A stretch of DNA of 64,000 nucleotides, taken from NCBI GenBank assembly GCA_028023455.1, contig JAQFVV010000143.1, forward strand, positions 2,520,001 to 2,584,000, written 5' to 3'. Shown here one piece after another: positions 50,365 through 61,140 of the stretch (positions are counted from its first letter, which is position 1; every line of letters begins with the position of its first letter). The position numbers were made by a program, and so were the translations under genes. The stretch comes from Epiperipatus broadwayi. Lineage: Eukaryota > Onychophora > Udeonychophora > Euonychophora > Peripatidae. The notes under the pieces were generated by a model. That model had not been told where the DNA came from and did no database searches. It worked only from the letters and a program-made list of their open reading frames with translations.

Positions 50365-51008
50365 TAAGAGCACTACACGAAGAACAAGAATTTTAACTAG
50401 CATAAAGGATTTTACTTTTTATTCTTTGATCTTTTTCCCTCAGTAGTTTCTTAAGAAACAACATAAAAGTTTTCATTCTTTACATTTTTATCCCATCTTC
50501 ATACTTCTATGACTACTTCGGAGTCTTACTCTTAACACAGTAGCTGCAATGCCATTATCCCTACCCAAGGCCCTATCAGGCCTTGATCAATAGCAAGTGT
50601 GGCTCAATGTATTAAACCTTCTGCAATTAAGATAATTGATTGTATTCTTATAACTAACAATGTGGACAGATCAACAACATTGAAAGGATCTGTTTTTGTA
50701 TTGTTTGATGTGAAAAGTTTGTAAAAAAAAAAAAATCAAACTATTAGATAAGAGTTTCAAATAGAACTCACATAAATTTAAAGTTGCAAAATAATCAACA
50801 ATTTCTTTCAGTATATTAACAAAAACTTTCTAAATATGATTTGTTTTTATATTGAGATCTTTAATGATGTAGTGAATTTTAAACTATTTAAAAGTTTTTT
50901 CTCCTCCATTTCCAGTCTGTTTGATGACACTATATATTATAAAGTATAGATAGAAAATTTATCAGCAGACAAAAATATTTTTTTAAAATCAAGGGCCTTT
51001 TAAAGATA

Positions 51009-51273
51009 TTCTTATTCTTCTCCTGTACTTTCTTTGCATTTCTTCATATATATTGCTTACAATAACTCCCCTCATATACACTTTAATGCAAAATTTTTTA
51101 ATATAATTCCTTTATTTTCCTGATAGTTTCAACTGTCCTGTAGTCTTCATCAGAGCATTCTTAACCTACTCTACTGCAGGACAGTCAAAACTGTCAGGAA
51201 AATAAAGGAATTATATTAAAAAAAATTACATTAAAGTGTATATGAGAGGAGTTATTGTAAGCAATATATATAA
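51009..51273 (-). mobile_element. palindromic retroposon-like element C
   Basis: Arms 51047-51143 and 51174-51270 are inverted copies (about 97 bp, some mismatches) around a roughly 30-base loop, with an asymmetric tail of about 38 bases at the left. Flanked by CTTTTAAAGATA (50997-51008) and CTTTTAAGGATA (51274-51285), 12 bp with one mismatch. On minus the loop and second arm carry CTGATGA (complement of 51147-51153), a GACT/AGTT stem and GAAAC (complement of 51126-51130). Same design as element B but unrelated arm sequence. Confidence 0.75.
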
Positions 51274-52078
51274 CTTTTAAGGATAGTATTAATTTTTGTA
51301 GTTTGTTCAAAGTCTAGAATTGTAAATAACTATTATTATTTGATAATAATTGTAAATAATATACCATTCTGTTGTTTTTATAAAATATGACTTTTGGTCT
51401 CCCAGTATTAAAAAAAACAAACTTACTATTATGTACTTTTTAAATGCTGGGTTTTAATTTCATAAGAATCCTAATTTTTTGTAGATGTAATGACATATAT
51501 CCCATCATTTCAAATAAAATAATCATCTGAAAATAATATTTTTTAAAAAATTTATGCAGACTTTCTTTGCCTATTATAATTTCAAAAATTGTTAAAATAT
51601 CCTAGATGGATTGGAAATACCTCTTATATACCATGGTTGACAATAAATTCCCTTTGATTTATTAAAAAACAAATCAAGTGATAAAATAACTTCTTTATTT
51701 ATATATAAAACAATTAAGAATAATCTTTCAGTCATTCAGTACTCCAATAATAATAATTAATAATTCAGTAATTTTTTTATTCCTCTGCAGATTGTTAATA
51801 GCCGAGATTTTATAATTGTTGAAACTGCAATAAGTCTAAACATATCTGAAATATATATATATATATAAACAGTTGTAAGTTTAAGGTAACAATAATAATA
51901 AAATAATATTATTTTAAAGTCATAAGAAAAGAAAATTTATAAAACTCTCTCTATATGACAACTAGTTTTCTTGAAGAGTGATACTATCTCTTTGGAGTAG
52001 TCTAAGCCTTAATGGATTGTTTTAAAAAACTATATAAAATAAAATATTTTTAAAATGAAGGTATAATGTTTTTATATA
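51274..52078. other. AT-rich spacer, nothing recognised
   Basis: No motif, only a TA microsatellite near 51850. Confidence 0.5.
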
Positions 52079-52090
52079 TAATAAAGTTTA

Positions 52091-52241
52091 CACCGAGGCA
52101 AAACTCTCCATACAGTAGCGCTACTCAGTGAAAGCCAGAGCAATCAATGGCACGGTGGCGTTACTGTATGAAGAGTTTTGCCTCTGTATAAACAGCTTGT
52201 GCAAGCATAAAGAATGGTGATCATGTGATGTTTATTGGTTG
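52091..52241 (+). mobile_element. palindromic retroposon family A, copy A5
   Basis: Head GAGGCAAAACTCTCCATACA ... GAAGAGTTTTGCCTC (arms about 30 bp), then the tail GCAAGCATAAAGAATGGTGA to GTTTATTGGTTG. The exact 12-bp duplication TAATAAAGTTTA is at 52079-52090 and 52242-52253. Confidence 0.85.
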
Positions 52242-52389
52242 TAATAAAGTTTATATGATTCAATAATTTCTAACATAATCATAAGTTTTTTTTAAAAAAT
52301 ACATTGAATCAGTTAGTGAACAAATGCCATTCAAGAAAAAAAAAAGTAAGAATAAAATAAAACTTAAAAAAGATGGATAAGTGAAACAA

Positions 52390-53200
52390 TAACAGTATTT
52401 GATGGCAGAATTTTAATTTGAACTGATTAAAAACAAAAACTAGAACATCAATTTTTGATTTGCTAATTTATGGTACGCTGATAGTTGTTCTATTTTTGTC
52501 AATTCAAAAGATGATCTCAATAATGCTCTTATTGTTTTGAATGCATTAATAATAGTTATCAACTTAAAAATGATAATCAATTTAAATATCTTAATAGCTT
52601 TTTAAGAAGAAAGGTAGACTTAGGTGATGAGATACAATATAGACTATTATGCTGCTGCAGCATTTATCAAATTAAAGGATAAAATATTTCCTTATAAAAG
52701 GATTGCAATTGAATTAGTTATATATAGAGCTAATGCTAATTTCCAGTAAATGAGACTTAGATCTCTAAGATGTAACTTTAAAACATTATAAAAAATTCAT
52801 TTATAAGCACTCTACAGAATTTTAAAAATATGACAAACTCGTAAGTCCAATTGATATGATCTTCATTTTATTAGAGTGATAGTACAGAGTGATATGTGAA
52901 ATGAATAAACAATAATAATTTCCAATTAAAAACTAATTTACTATGATTTTGAGCATATGTTTTGTAGGACAGACCCTAAAAAATGCAATAATGATTGGTT
53001 TTATTGAGAAGATATCGTGAAGAATTGTGACAAATTGAAATATTTCAAAAACTAAAGTTTGTTATAGAAGAGAGTTAAGAGATTGCATTGAGAGATAAGC
53101 ATGTGATATATGTGCATATATCTGTATTTCTCAAATTGATTTGTATAGTGATCATAAAACTCATCTATAATGTATAATTTTTTTTCTTCTGAAAGTGAAA
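52390..53200 (+). pseudogene. LINE reverse transcriptase ruin, same family as 10.3-12.3 kb
   Basis: Active-site block LWYADSCSIFVNSKDDLNNA near 52470-52530, where the second catalytic Asp of YADD is now Ser. The C-terminal end (about 53130-53190) matches the 3-prime end of the 10.3-kb copy, ending AAAACTCATCTATAATG before a T-rich tract. Only the RT palm onward is present, as expected for 5-prime truncation. Confidence 0.75.
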
Positions 53201-53459
53201 TAATCACTCATTTCCAACTAACTACTAATAATGATGATTTTTTGGCATATAGTATATATAAACCTGTGATACATTATTTAAAAATTATGCAAATGCATTA
53301 AGATAATCAACAAAAATAGAAACAAAAAAATAAATAATATATTCAGTTTAACATGGCAGCTAGAGAGCTGTTCAATTATTTAAAATAGATTTGGTAAATT
53401 TCCCATGACATTATATGTGTGTTTGCAAATTTATTATCAGAATCACTGGAAAATATTAT

Positions 53460-53745
53460 AATCCGTTATCATATCATGGAAGAATAGAAAAGCACACTGT
53501 CCACTCCTCTAGCCAAGCCAGCAGAGTGTGAGCTTAAGTCCATTGTGAAATGCAGAAATGCGGTAAAATGTAAAACTATTCCATTGCTCTTTATATCCAA
53601 TTTCATGTGAACTGTATGCTGCCTTAATTCAAAAGTATCCTATAGCTTTGGGGAAGAGACCAGCCATAATTCAGCACAAGATATCCTGTCATATGTTGCC
53701 CACTAAATAAAATAAAAGAACCAAAATCAACAGAAGCACACATTA
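53460..53745 (+). other. less AT-biased stretch, possible decayed coding
   Basis: One plus-strand frame reads ELYAALIQKYPIALGKRPAI then IQHKISCHMLPTK, which looks like real protein sequence, followed by a stop. Family not recognised. Confidence 0.3.
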
Positions 53746-53889
53746 ATGGAGGCTGTTTCAATCAGCAAAAACGATCTCATAGAAGCTTTGCAAAATGCCC
53801 AGACTAGCTATGTTTATACAAACTATTCTGCAAAACGTCTGCAGGTACCTGAATTCATAACACGAATTATTGAAGATGAAAGAGAGTAA
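53746..53889 (+). CDS. unrecognised 47-codon ORF
   Basis: ATG at 53746 to TAA at 53887-53889. The protein begins MEAVSISKNDLIEALQNAQT and ends RIIEDERE. Its composition is balanced, unlike the AT-driven ORFs around it, and it continues the possible coding stretch just upstream in another frame. It could be a fragment of a transposon protein or an exon. I do not recognise it. Confidence 0.3.
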   Translation: MEAVSISKNDLIEALQNAQTSYVYTNYSAKRLQVPEFITRIIEDERE

Positions 53890-54337
53890 TCAATATTAAC
53901 TTTCATTATATGTTATTATGATTAAGATATTGAATCTCCTACATATGAATATTTAATTTATATTAAAATTTTTGCATAGATTGTTAAGATTTATTTGGCA
54001 TAGGCATTTATATATTTAGAGATCAAAATGGAGATGGATTATCTGCTTATTATTAGATGTGTCATGGTTCAGACATTATAACATAAAAAGAAAATATCCA
54101 TAATCCAACAATTAGTTAATCATTGCAAACTTTCATTATTCATTAAAAGTTTCTCGAGTATTATTTTAGTTAATTATTCTAAAACAGAGTTAATAGTAAT
54201 CATTTCTATTAGCCTGGAGTATATTAAGTGTCAGAATAACAATTTAACATATAATATAAATAAGGCTGATTAATGGTTTCTGGATAGAATAAAAGCCTGC
54301 ATAGATAGATTGAATGTATTAATAAAGATTATTTTTA

Positions 54338-54481
54338 AAACAAGCAAAACTCTCTATACAGTAGTGCCACTCAGTGCAAACCAGAATAATGAATGGATGC
54401 CAGAAGGCTAGTATATTTGCCTGTTTTAATAACAATTATGAGCAAGCATAAGAAATGTTGATCATGTGATACTTAGTGGTT
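54338..54481 (+). mobile_element. palindromic retroposon family A, copy A6 (second arm mostly lost)
   Basis: Head AAACAAGCAAAACTCTC with one arm of about 70 bp. The returning arm is reduced to about 12 bp (TTTGCCTGTTTT), then the tail ends GATACTTAGTGGT. The exact 15-bp duplication TAAAGATTATTTTTA at 54323-54337 and 54482-54496 is the best in the window. Confidence 0.85.
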
Positions 54482-55189
54482 TAAAGATTATTTTTATCAT
54501 TATAAAAACATATAGTTGTAATCAAAATGCCCTTACAGGTTTGGGATAGACAGGTATTCAGTTTATTCTTTTCCCAAACAAAGAATGCCAAATATTCTTT
54601 TAATCAAGTCACAATAATATTATATTAGACATTCATTCGAGATTCTTGCAGTGAATGCAAGAATATACTTATTTGTATCGACCATGTGCCCTTTAATATA
54701 GTGAAATCCATGGTTTGCTAGTATGATAAGCTTGAAAATCCAAAATGCTAAATTTTGTGTTATTAGCTGTTGAAATGCTATAGTTGCTTCTGAAGAATGA
54801 TTAAATTTATTATTATTAAGTATGAGATAAATAATTGTTTTTTGAAATATATAGTGATCATACACTGTTTAGTGATTTAATAATCTAAATGCAATTATAT
54901 TAATGCTCATTAGAAGAAAAAATGTCAAGGACATTAAATATAAACTTAATGCATCTTTAGAATATAAGAGGCATGGTGCATTAATAATGTAGAATCAGTT
55001 ATGAAAACAAACTCTAATCATGTATGTTGTGGATATTTTGGAACAACCACAATTGTATTTTTCTTTTAAAATTTTGAACATATTTGCTTTTGAAAAGAGT
55101 GCTCTGCAATGAAATCATATTAAGATTATATTTAATCTTGTTGATAATTTCTTGATGTAAGCATCGATATAACTGCATATATATTAAGA

Positions 55190-55225
55190 CAGTGTTTCCC
55201 AAATTTTTTATATAATGAACCATTT
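55190..55225 (-). repeat. hAT terminal repeat
   Basis: CAGTGTTTCCCAAATTTTTT at 55191 is the classic hAT end (CAGTGTTTCCCAAACTTTTT). It lies about 200 bases beyond the C-terminal transposase fragment on the minus strand, the expected place for the 3-prime end of that element. Confidence 0.7.
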
Positions 55226-55399
55226 CACAAATCCTGAAATTATAACAGAATACCTTGATTATTTAATGAGATAGGTAGATATTAATAATAAATAAATTAA
55301 GCAAATAAATATAAAAGTTATAAAATAAAACAAACATTTATTCTCAAATTTAAATTGTATAAAACAAAATATATGAAAATAGTAAAATAGTGTATATAT

Positions 55400-55810
55400 A
55401 GTAAAATTATGTTCATAATGACTTTGATGTTTTTGGGTCTTTGAATTACAATTTTTTTTTAAAACCAGGCACAATATTATAAAAAGCTGAATTTTCATAT
55501 CCAATATAGCATCTAGACTGTTCCAAACTTTAAATTGGTTGCAGCATAATATAATGAAATTCTGCATTATAAAAATGTCATTGTAAAAGGAAGCTAGTTT
55601 TGACACATTGTGGTACCCTTCTGTTAAATTTGTCCAGAAGTAATTTAATGGTAGTTCCTTGTATTTTGTCTTCAATCAGTCACTAATAAAATCAATTAGA
55701 TTTTCATAATCACTTGTGTTGAAGCCTATTAGCTTAGGTGTCACTGAAAATAAATTCAGAATGCAGGAATTGACCTCACAGGATATTGGAAAATATTGCA
55801 AAATGGTTGA
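55400..55810 (-). pseudogene. hAT transposase C-terminal dimerisation domain
   Basis: Minus-strand reading: YENLIDFISD, a stop, LKTKYKELPLNYFWTNL, TEGYHNVSKLA, and further on NSLDAILDMKIQL and a KTQKHQSH end. This matches the order EELIDLxxD-xLKxKF-xxPLxxFWxxL-xEYPxLSxxA ... NRLDAAPDMRIQLS of ZBED5/SCAND3/GTF2IRD2-like hAT proteins. The frame is open for 138 codons (55675-55259) but the LPFATTYLCE-x-GFS block is scrambled, so the copy is dead. A terminal repeat follows at 55190. The N-terminal part is probably at 60.1-61.35 kb. Confidence 0.65.
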
Positions 55811-55939
55811 TTCTGAGCCACGAGAGTTTTTTCTATTTTTAAAAAAGTAATGGAAATCAAAATCATTTCGTTTGACAAATGTTCACTGCTTTATTTTCTT
55901 TATTTAAGCTATTTATTTATTTAAAGAGATGCACTCTTG

Positions 55940-56320
55940 CATTCTTATTAACCATTGGTAAATCCAAAAGGCTTTGACCCTAGTAATTGTACACTCAAGC
56001 AGAAGGGTGGAATATTACTGATAAATTAACTATCAATCGTATCTATGACCAGATCAAGATTGCACTAATGCACAACCCTGAACATTTTCCCTGATCATAG
56101 CACTACTCCATAATTGCTGGTACTATGCTAATCTTCCAAAGGCAATTTTTTTTAGATAAATCTCAGGTGCCATCCAGCTATATATCTTTATATAACCAGA
56201 ATGCCTGGATGAAAGGCATAGCAAGCATTTGGAAACTTACCCAGATTAGCTCCAACATTTTGAACAGGGGATTGAGCACATTAATAGAGCACATATAAAC
56301 ATGTGTCTAATCATGGCAAT
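55940..56320. other. less AT-biased unique stretch
   Basis: Contains CACAACCCTGAACATTTTCC and CTGATCATAGCACTACT, faintly like a 5S rRNA-derived SINE head, but similarity is too weak to call. No ORF. Confidence 0.3.
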
Positions 56321-56743
56321 GCAAGTAAAGAAAAGAGAATAGACTAAGTAATATTTAGTGAACACTTTTTATTCCTATATACACAGATCAATAGATTAAC
56401 ATTTCAATTACAAACATATTTAATAAAATAGATATAATACTAATTATCAAACAGAATAGTTTTATAAAAGTTAATTCATCACATGCTTCCATTCTATACT
56501 TCTGACATTTGTAATGTTAATAGTCCTTCATATCAGTTCATTTACTCTTAAATAATGTCTAGACATTTAACAACAATGTTCCATATTGTAAAGATAATGA
56601 GATATTTGTTATAAAATTTACATATATCTGTGTTACATATTTCATAATTTAAAAATGCATGGTCAAATTTATTTGAAAGAATAGTCAAAGAAATAATTAT
56701 TTAAGTAGTTTTAAAATGTAGTTTGTAAAAGTAAAAGATTGTG

Positions 56744-56812
56744 CTTTTAAAACAGAATAAAACTTTATTAAAAGCACACTTTTAAAATAGAATAAAACTT
56801 TATTAAAAGCAG
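56744..56812. repeat. 35-bp tandem duplication
   Basis: CTTTTAAAACAGAATAAAAC at 56744 recurs at 56779 as CTTTTAAAATAGAATAAAAC, both ending TTTATTAAAAGC. Confidence 0.85.
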
Positions 56813-57209
56813 GTGGGGAAAAGAATTAGAGGAAAAAGAGATTTAAAAACTTACTCTCCTTTTTATAAATTAAAAATAATTTAAAAGAATAAATGTATAA
56901 AAATAAATGCTAGTGAAAAATCTAAAATAAAAAAAGGATTAATTAGTGAAAATAAACCTTTGGAATGCCAGAAAAGATTTCTGATTGATAATAAAACTGA
57001 CAATAGAATTAATTAAAAAGTATGTAAACAATCTGTGATGAGATAGTAGATTAATCTAGAAAAAAGATTAGATTAAGGAAAAATGTAGAAATCAATTAGA
57101 TTAAAATATAAAATTTAATTTAAAAAATAGATTTAAAGTATGATAAAAACTAAAGTTATGATAAGGAAAAGAACAATGGGAGAAGTGATATAAAAGTGAC
57201 ATATCTAAT

Positions 57210-57375
57210 GTTATATTCATTCTGGTCTTCAATCTGTTAGATCATTCCGGGCTTCATTTTGTGATTGAATTATTTCACTCTTGAGTCTGTAGATCATTCT
57301 GGTCTTTATTTTATGATTGAATTATTCCACTCGAATCTGTAAATTATTCTGGTCTTGATGCTGTTATTGATTCAT
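57210..57375. repeat. three diverged tandem units of about 51 bp
   Basis: GATCATTCCGGGCTTCATTT (57240), GATCATTCTGGTCTTTATTT (57291) and AATTATTCTGGTCTTGAT (57343) start successive units containing GTGATTGAATTATTTCACTC-like sequence. Confidence 0.8.
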
Positions 57376-57730
57376 TATGACATTCAGTGCTTGATTTGTC
57401 CAGTTATACAGCCTCAGAAATCTAAGTACAGGATAGAGTGAATCATTACTGTTGCAGAAAATATTATTGCAGAAGTCACAGAACTAGCAACATGCATTGC
57501 TAAACTGCTTGGAAATGTTTGACTGGCCTCCATGTCCTAAGTTCTCTGCCAAAATCAACTGTCCACATTTGGAATCAATGCCCGGAATCAATGCTTAAGT
57601 TGTAAGATAGATGCTGTTACTCTCTTTTCCCCCATTGTCAAGTCACAGAATGAAAGACAAGCCCTGAAACCACTGAAGACCAAACAGCCAACCAGTGGGA
57701 AACTAACACTAATGCAAGCCAAAATCAAAT
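57376..57730. other. less AT-biased stretch without assignable gene
   Basis: Frame fragments such as EVTELATCIAKLLGN look protein-like but no family or continuous ORF was found. Confidence 0.3.
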
Positions 57731-58059
57731 GAACTATGCCATTTATTATCATGAAAACCTAGGTAAATATATTTCCCATAATAATTGTCTATAAACACTT
57801 TTATTTTTTAAATAAAATTATCTTTAACAAAGGTCTATGATAAAATTTAACCTGATTAATCATTTATATTTTTTATCTAAATTTTTGTATTGTCACATTA
57901 AATGTGTGCATGAGTAAATAATGTTTGCTTAGTTGTTATTTGGTCTATTCTCTCGATACTGTGTCACTATTTAAAGATATAAATGTTTATGTGTTAAATT
58001 AATGTGCTGGATCTCTTGATTAAGAATAGGAACTAGTTTGTGATATTTCAAGTGCTAGT

Positions 58060-58140
58060 TGGTGTGCCTGTCATCTGAGCATGCTGTCTATGTAGCATAT
58101 GGTAGACTGGCACCTGAGTTTGATTCTCAAAACAAATAAA
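58060..58140 (+). repeat. possible tRNA-derived SINE fragment
   Basis: TAGCATATGGTAGACTGG resembles a polymerase III A box, and GAGTTTGATTCTC about 24 bases further resembles a B box. The spacing is short and both boxes are degenerate, so this is a weak call. Confidence 0.3.
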
Positions 58141-59339
58141 ATGCTTTAGATGAGAGTTTTTGTTCCAGCAGTTGATGTGGACTATGGTCAGGAAATGTGG
58201 TCATGTTATGATTTGTATAGCCTAATCTGGCCATGGGTATCATTGATGGTTATACAATCAATGGTATTCTTCCCTCTGCTTGAAGTGTTCCCATAGTTTA
58301 AAGATATAATTGATTAATAGCATAAAGAAATGATAAATATAAAAGAAATAATAAATAAATGTCAAGAATATTATAAGAAAAGAAATATAATGAATAAATG
58401 TATATTGAGCTTGATAATAAGCTTATTAAAGTAAATGTTAAAACTTAAAAGTCAAGAGATAAAAAACATGAGATAGAAAACTTATTAAAGTTTAGCTATA
58501 AAAAGATAGTCAGCTTAGTAAAAATAAATTAAGTGCTGCCAAAGTGGGGTCAAACTTTCCCTAAAAGATTAGTTATTTTAAAAGTAATTAAAGTCAGCAA
58601 GAATAAGGCTTATTATTCGGAGGAATCTGGTTCAATATATTTCCTAGTTTTTAACTTGGAGATGATGTCATCTACTTTGACAATTTGTATGGTCCTTCTT
58701 TGATGGTTTGCATGCTTTTAAGTTCCAGATGCTACTAGCATTGCTCATGTCTGGCTATTTAGTCATCAACAATGGTTTCTGTTCCTTTTTTCACTGCTTC
58801 TGCATGATAATAGGAGAGTATGTGGCATATTCTTACATTATGGGTGAGGCATTGATAGCAAGAGACTGATGGTAATGAAAGCTGAGAAACAAATCCCAGA
58901 TAGGCACTCTTGGTGTTGCTCAGCTGATTCTTAATTCTAATACAAAAATTTGAAAAAAACTGCTATATTTGCCTTCCAACTATCAAAGTACCATTTTTAT
59001 ACACTTTCCCTCCTATTGTTTCAAGAAAAGCTAAGAGTCAAGTAAACAACACTATGCAGCACTGATTTCTACCACTGAGATAATTTACAAAGCTTACTTT
59101 TTATTAATCAATTTCTACTTTGAATTTCATTTCTATTTTCATTTACATTATATATTGACATTTATTTCTTTTATGGCATTCCTCCATAACTATAAAAAGA
59201 AGTGAGTGGATCCATCTACTCTTGTTTGGCCTGGACTGCTTGACAATTGACACCTCATTCTCTCTTCCCAGGAATTTCTGAGGACTAAAATTATTTAAAA
59301 TATCTTTCTCAATATATATAACCCTATTCACTAATTGTA

Positions 59340-59342
59340 CTT

Positions 59343-59373
<31 letters not shown>

Positions 59374-59406
59374 CTTTATATATATATATATATACACACA
59401 CACACA
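59340..59406. repeat. TA/CA microsatellite
   Basis: Two runs of TA repeats and a CACACA run. Confidence 0.9.
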
Positions 59407-59459
59407 ATGAAGTAAGTTTGTTTCTCTGCCTATAGATAAATCAGCATATGTTTAAACTA

Positions 59460-59720
59460 ATTCTTTAGCAAACTAGACTCTCTTGGTAAGCTGGTCCCTT
59501 TTAAAACAGTAGACTGGCTTATTGTCATTTTCAGGAAAGGGTATATTTCAGATAACCATTGACAATCAGCTCCATTTAGTCTATGATTGGATAGACATTA
59601 GGCAAGCCAGCTATTTTTTTAGTCCACATTAAGGCTATGAAATACTGGAAGTTGATCATTTTCCTCCATGTGAATCCAAACTAGACTATAATAAACTATG
59701 GAGCAGCTTCTGGATTTGCT
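59460..59720 (-). pseudogene. possible gypsy RT trace
   Basis: Minus-strand reading includes KKIAGLPNVYPIID then ELIVNGYLKYTLS, reminiscent of the DYRxLN ... YPLPRIDExLxxLxGAKYFTxLDL block of gypsy RT. No active-site block was found and the match is short. Confidence 0.25.
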
Positions 59721-60129
59721 CTCCTTGCCTTCAGTTATATATTTATGCTACTTCTGTCTTAATCTGTACAATTCTCTCTTAAGAATCACTTGGTAATCTT
59801 TTTTTCAATCCCTTTATAGTTAGGATGGAGTAGGGAAAAATACATTAACTAAAAATGTTTTTCCTATCTTGATTGAAAAAAGTTAAAGACTCTTTTTCAA
59901 TTCCCTTTAATCCTTTGAAAAGCAACTTTGTACAATTTTAGCAAAATATGTTATACAAGTTTTACTTTAAAAAAGATTTCTAAAATAGATATGGGAATTT
60001 TATAATTATCAGTATATCTATTTTAATGTAAAAATGTACTTGTTTTAATTTCAAAATCACAATTAATAAAATATTAGATCTTTGTAAATGATTAATTCAT
60101 AATAAAAAAAATTTTGAATTCGAAATCAT

Positions 60130-60880
60130 TTAATCTTTAACTGTTATTCCAGTGTAATATAAAAAATGTCTACCAAATTTTTTTGTCTGTATTTCTACTT
60201 TTCCTTTCAACTTTATATATATACATGCACACACCCTATGTTGTTGTATGCCATGAAACACAACAGTTTCAGTATAGTTAATAATTTTTAGAGCTTTATC
60301 CAAAATAATGTTTAAATATGTCAATTTTTTTTTTGCTACTAGTGCTTGCCTATGCAAAATGCAATGACTTTTTGTGGCTTTTGTAGGTACATATATAATA
60401 TATAACTCCCTTTATCTTTCCTACCACATATATCAATACACTTCTTCCACGGATTTTCTGTTTTGTAATGTAGTTGAATATATCTTCTCCAATCTTCTTC
60501 AACATTAATTTCAAATACATAATGAACTAACACCAGTAATGTAATGAGCTCTGCCAGATCTGTAGACTGTATTCAGTGAAAAGTCTAAGTGGATGAATTA
60601 GCCTTTTCTCTATGTCAGCAGAAAGATTTTTGATAGGGCATGAAAGAGTATTATATAATAATTGTAATGAATTTATTTTTTTAGAAGACTTTTTGTTTAA
60701 CATGTATGATACAATGTATTTCATACAAGTCTTGATTGGCATATCTTCAATTGGATGAGCTTCGTAATTAAATGCAATGCAGCAACTCATGTAAAAAGAT
60801 GCCTCTGTTGCACTGTCAATTTCAGTTTTAGCAACTGTAATCATTTGCAGTTTAGATTTTTCTAGTGGATCACATCATCT
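60130..60880 (-). pseudogene. hAT transposase (ZBED5/SCAND3-like), central part
   Basis: Minus-strand frames, in order: SATEASFYMSCCIAFNYEAH, HPIEDMPIKTCMKYIVSYML, NTLSCPIKNLSADIEKRLIH (60844-60527), then MLVHYVFEINVEEDW and NPWKKCIDICGRKD (60533-60339) and HRQALVAKKKLTYLNIILDK (60357-60290). These correspond to SYxxSxxIAxxGKPHTIGExLxxPxxxxM, the NNTVSRRIxDMAxDIExxL block, LLVxVRYV, xWxKCVGICTDGA and the CxIHRQALxxKxL block of ZBED5/SCAND3-type transposases, in the right order. The ICTDGA block is damaged and frames shift at about 60345 and 60530. The start of the protein lies beyond the LINE insertion at 60890-61135. Confidence 0.75.
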
Positions 60881-60889
60881 CTTTAAAAT

Positions 60890-61135
60890 ATATATATATA
60901 TGAGTTGGGCTGGACATATTGCTAGAAGAGATGATAATAGATGGACAATTAAAATCTTAAACTGGATTCCAAGATTGTAAAAGACCTAGAAAGATACCAC
61001 ATGTGAGATGGATGGATAAAATAAGAAAGTGTGCAGGGGTGATGTGGAGAAGAGAAGCTAAAGATCGGAGAAGATGGATTGAATTTGGAGAGACCTTCAT
61101 CCTGCAGTGGATTGATAATGGTTGATGATGATATA
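60890..61135 (+). mobile_element. LINE 3-prime end inserted in the hAT transposase
   Basis: Plus-strand reading: SWAGHIARRDDNRWTIKILN, WIPR, a frameshift, then KRPRKIPHVRWMDKIRKCAG, MWRREAKDRRRWIEFGET and an end FILQWIDNG before a TGA at 61123-61125. This is the typical C-terminus of Jockey/RTE-like LINE RTs (WAGHVARxxDxRW ... GRPxxRWxDxI ... WxxxGExxxxQW). It is bordered by TA repeats, lies in the opposite direction to the hAT gene, and separates its RHLK zinc-finger part from the rest. Confidence 0.8.
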
Positions 61136-61140
61136 TATAT

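Noticed and set aside
55940-56170. 5S rRNA- or snRNA-like strings
   Set aside because: Only isolated matches of about 10 bases; the order and internal promoter boxes do not fit a 5S, U4 or U6 gene.
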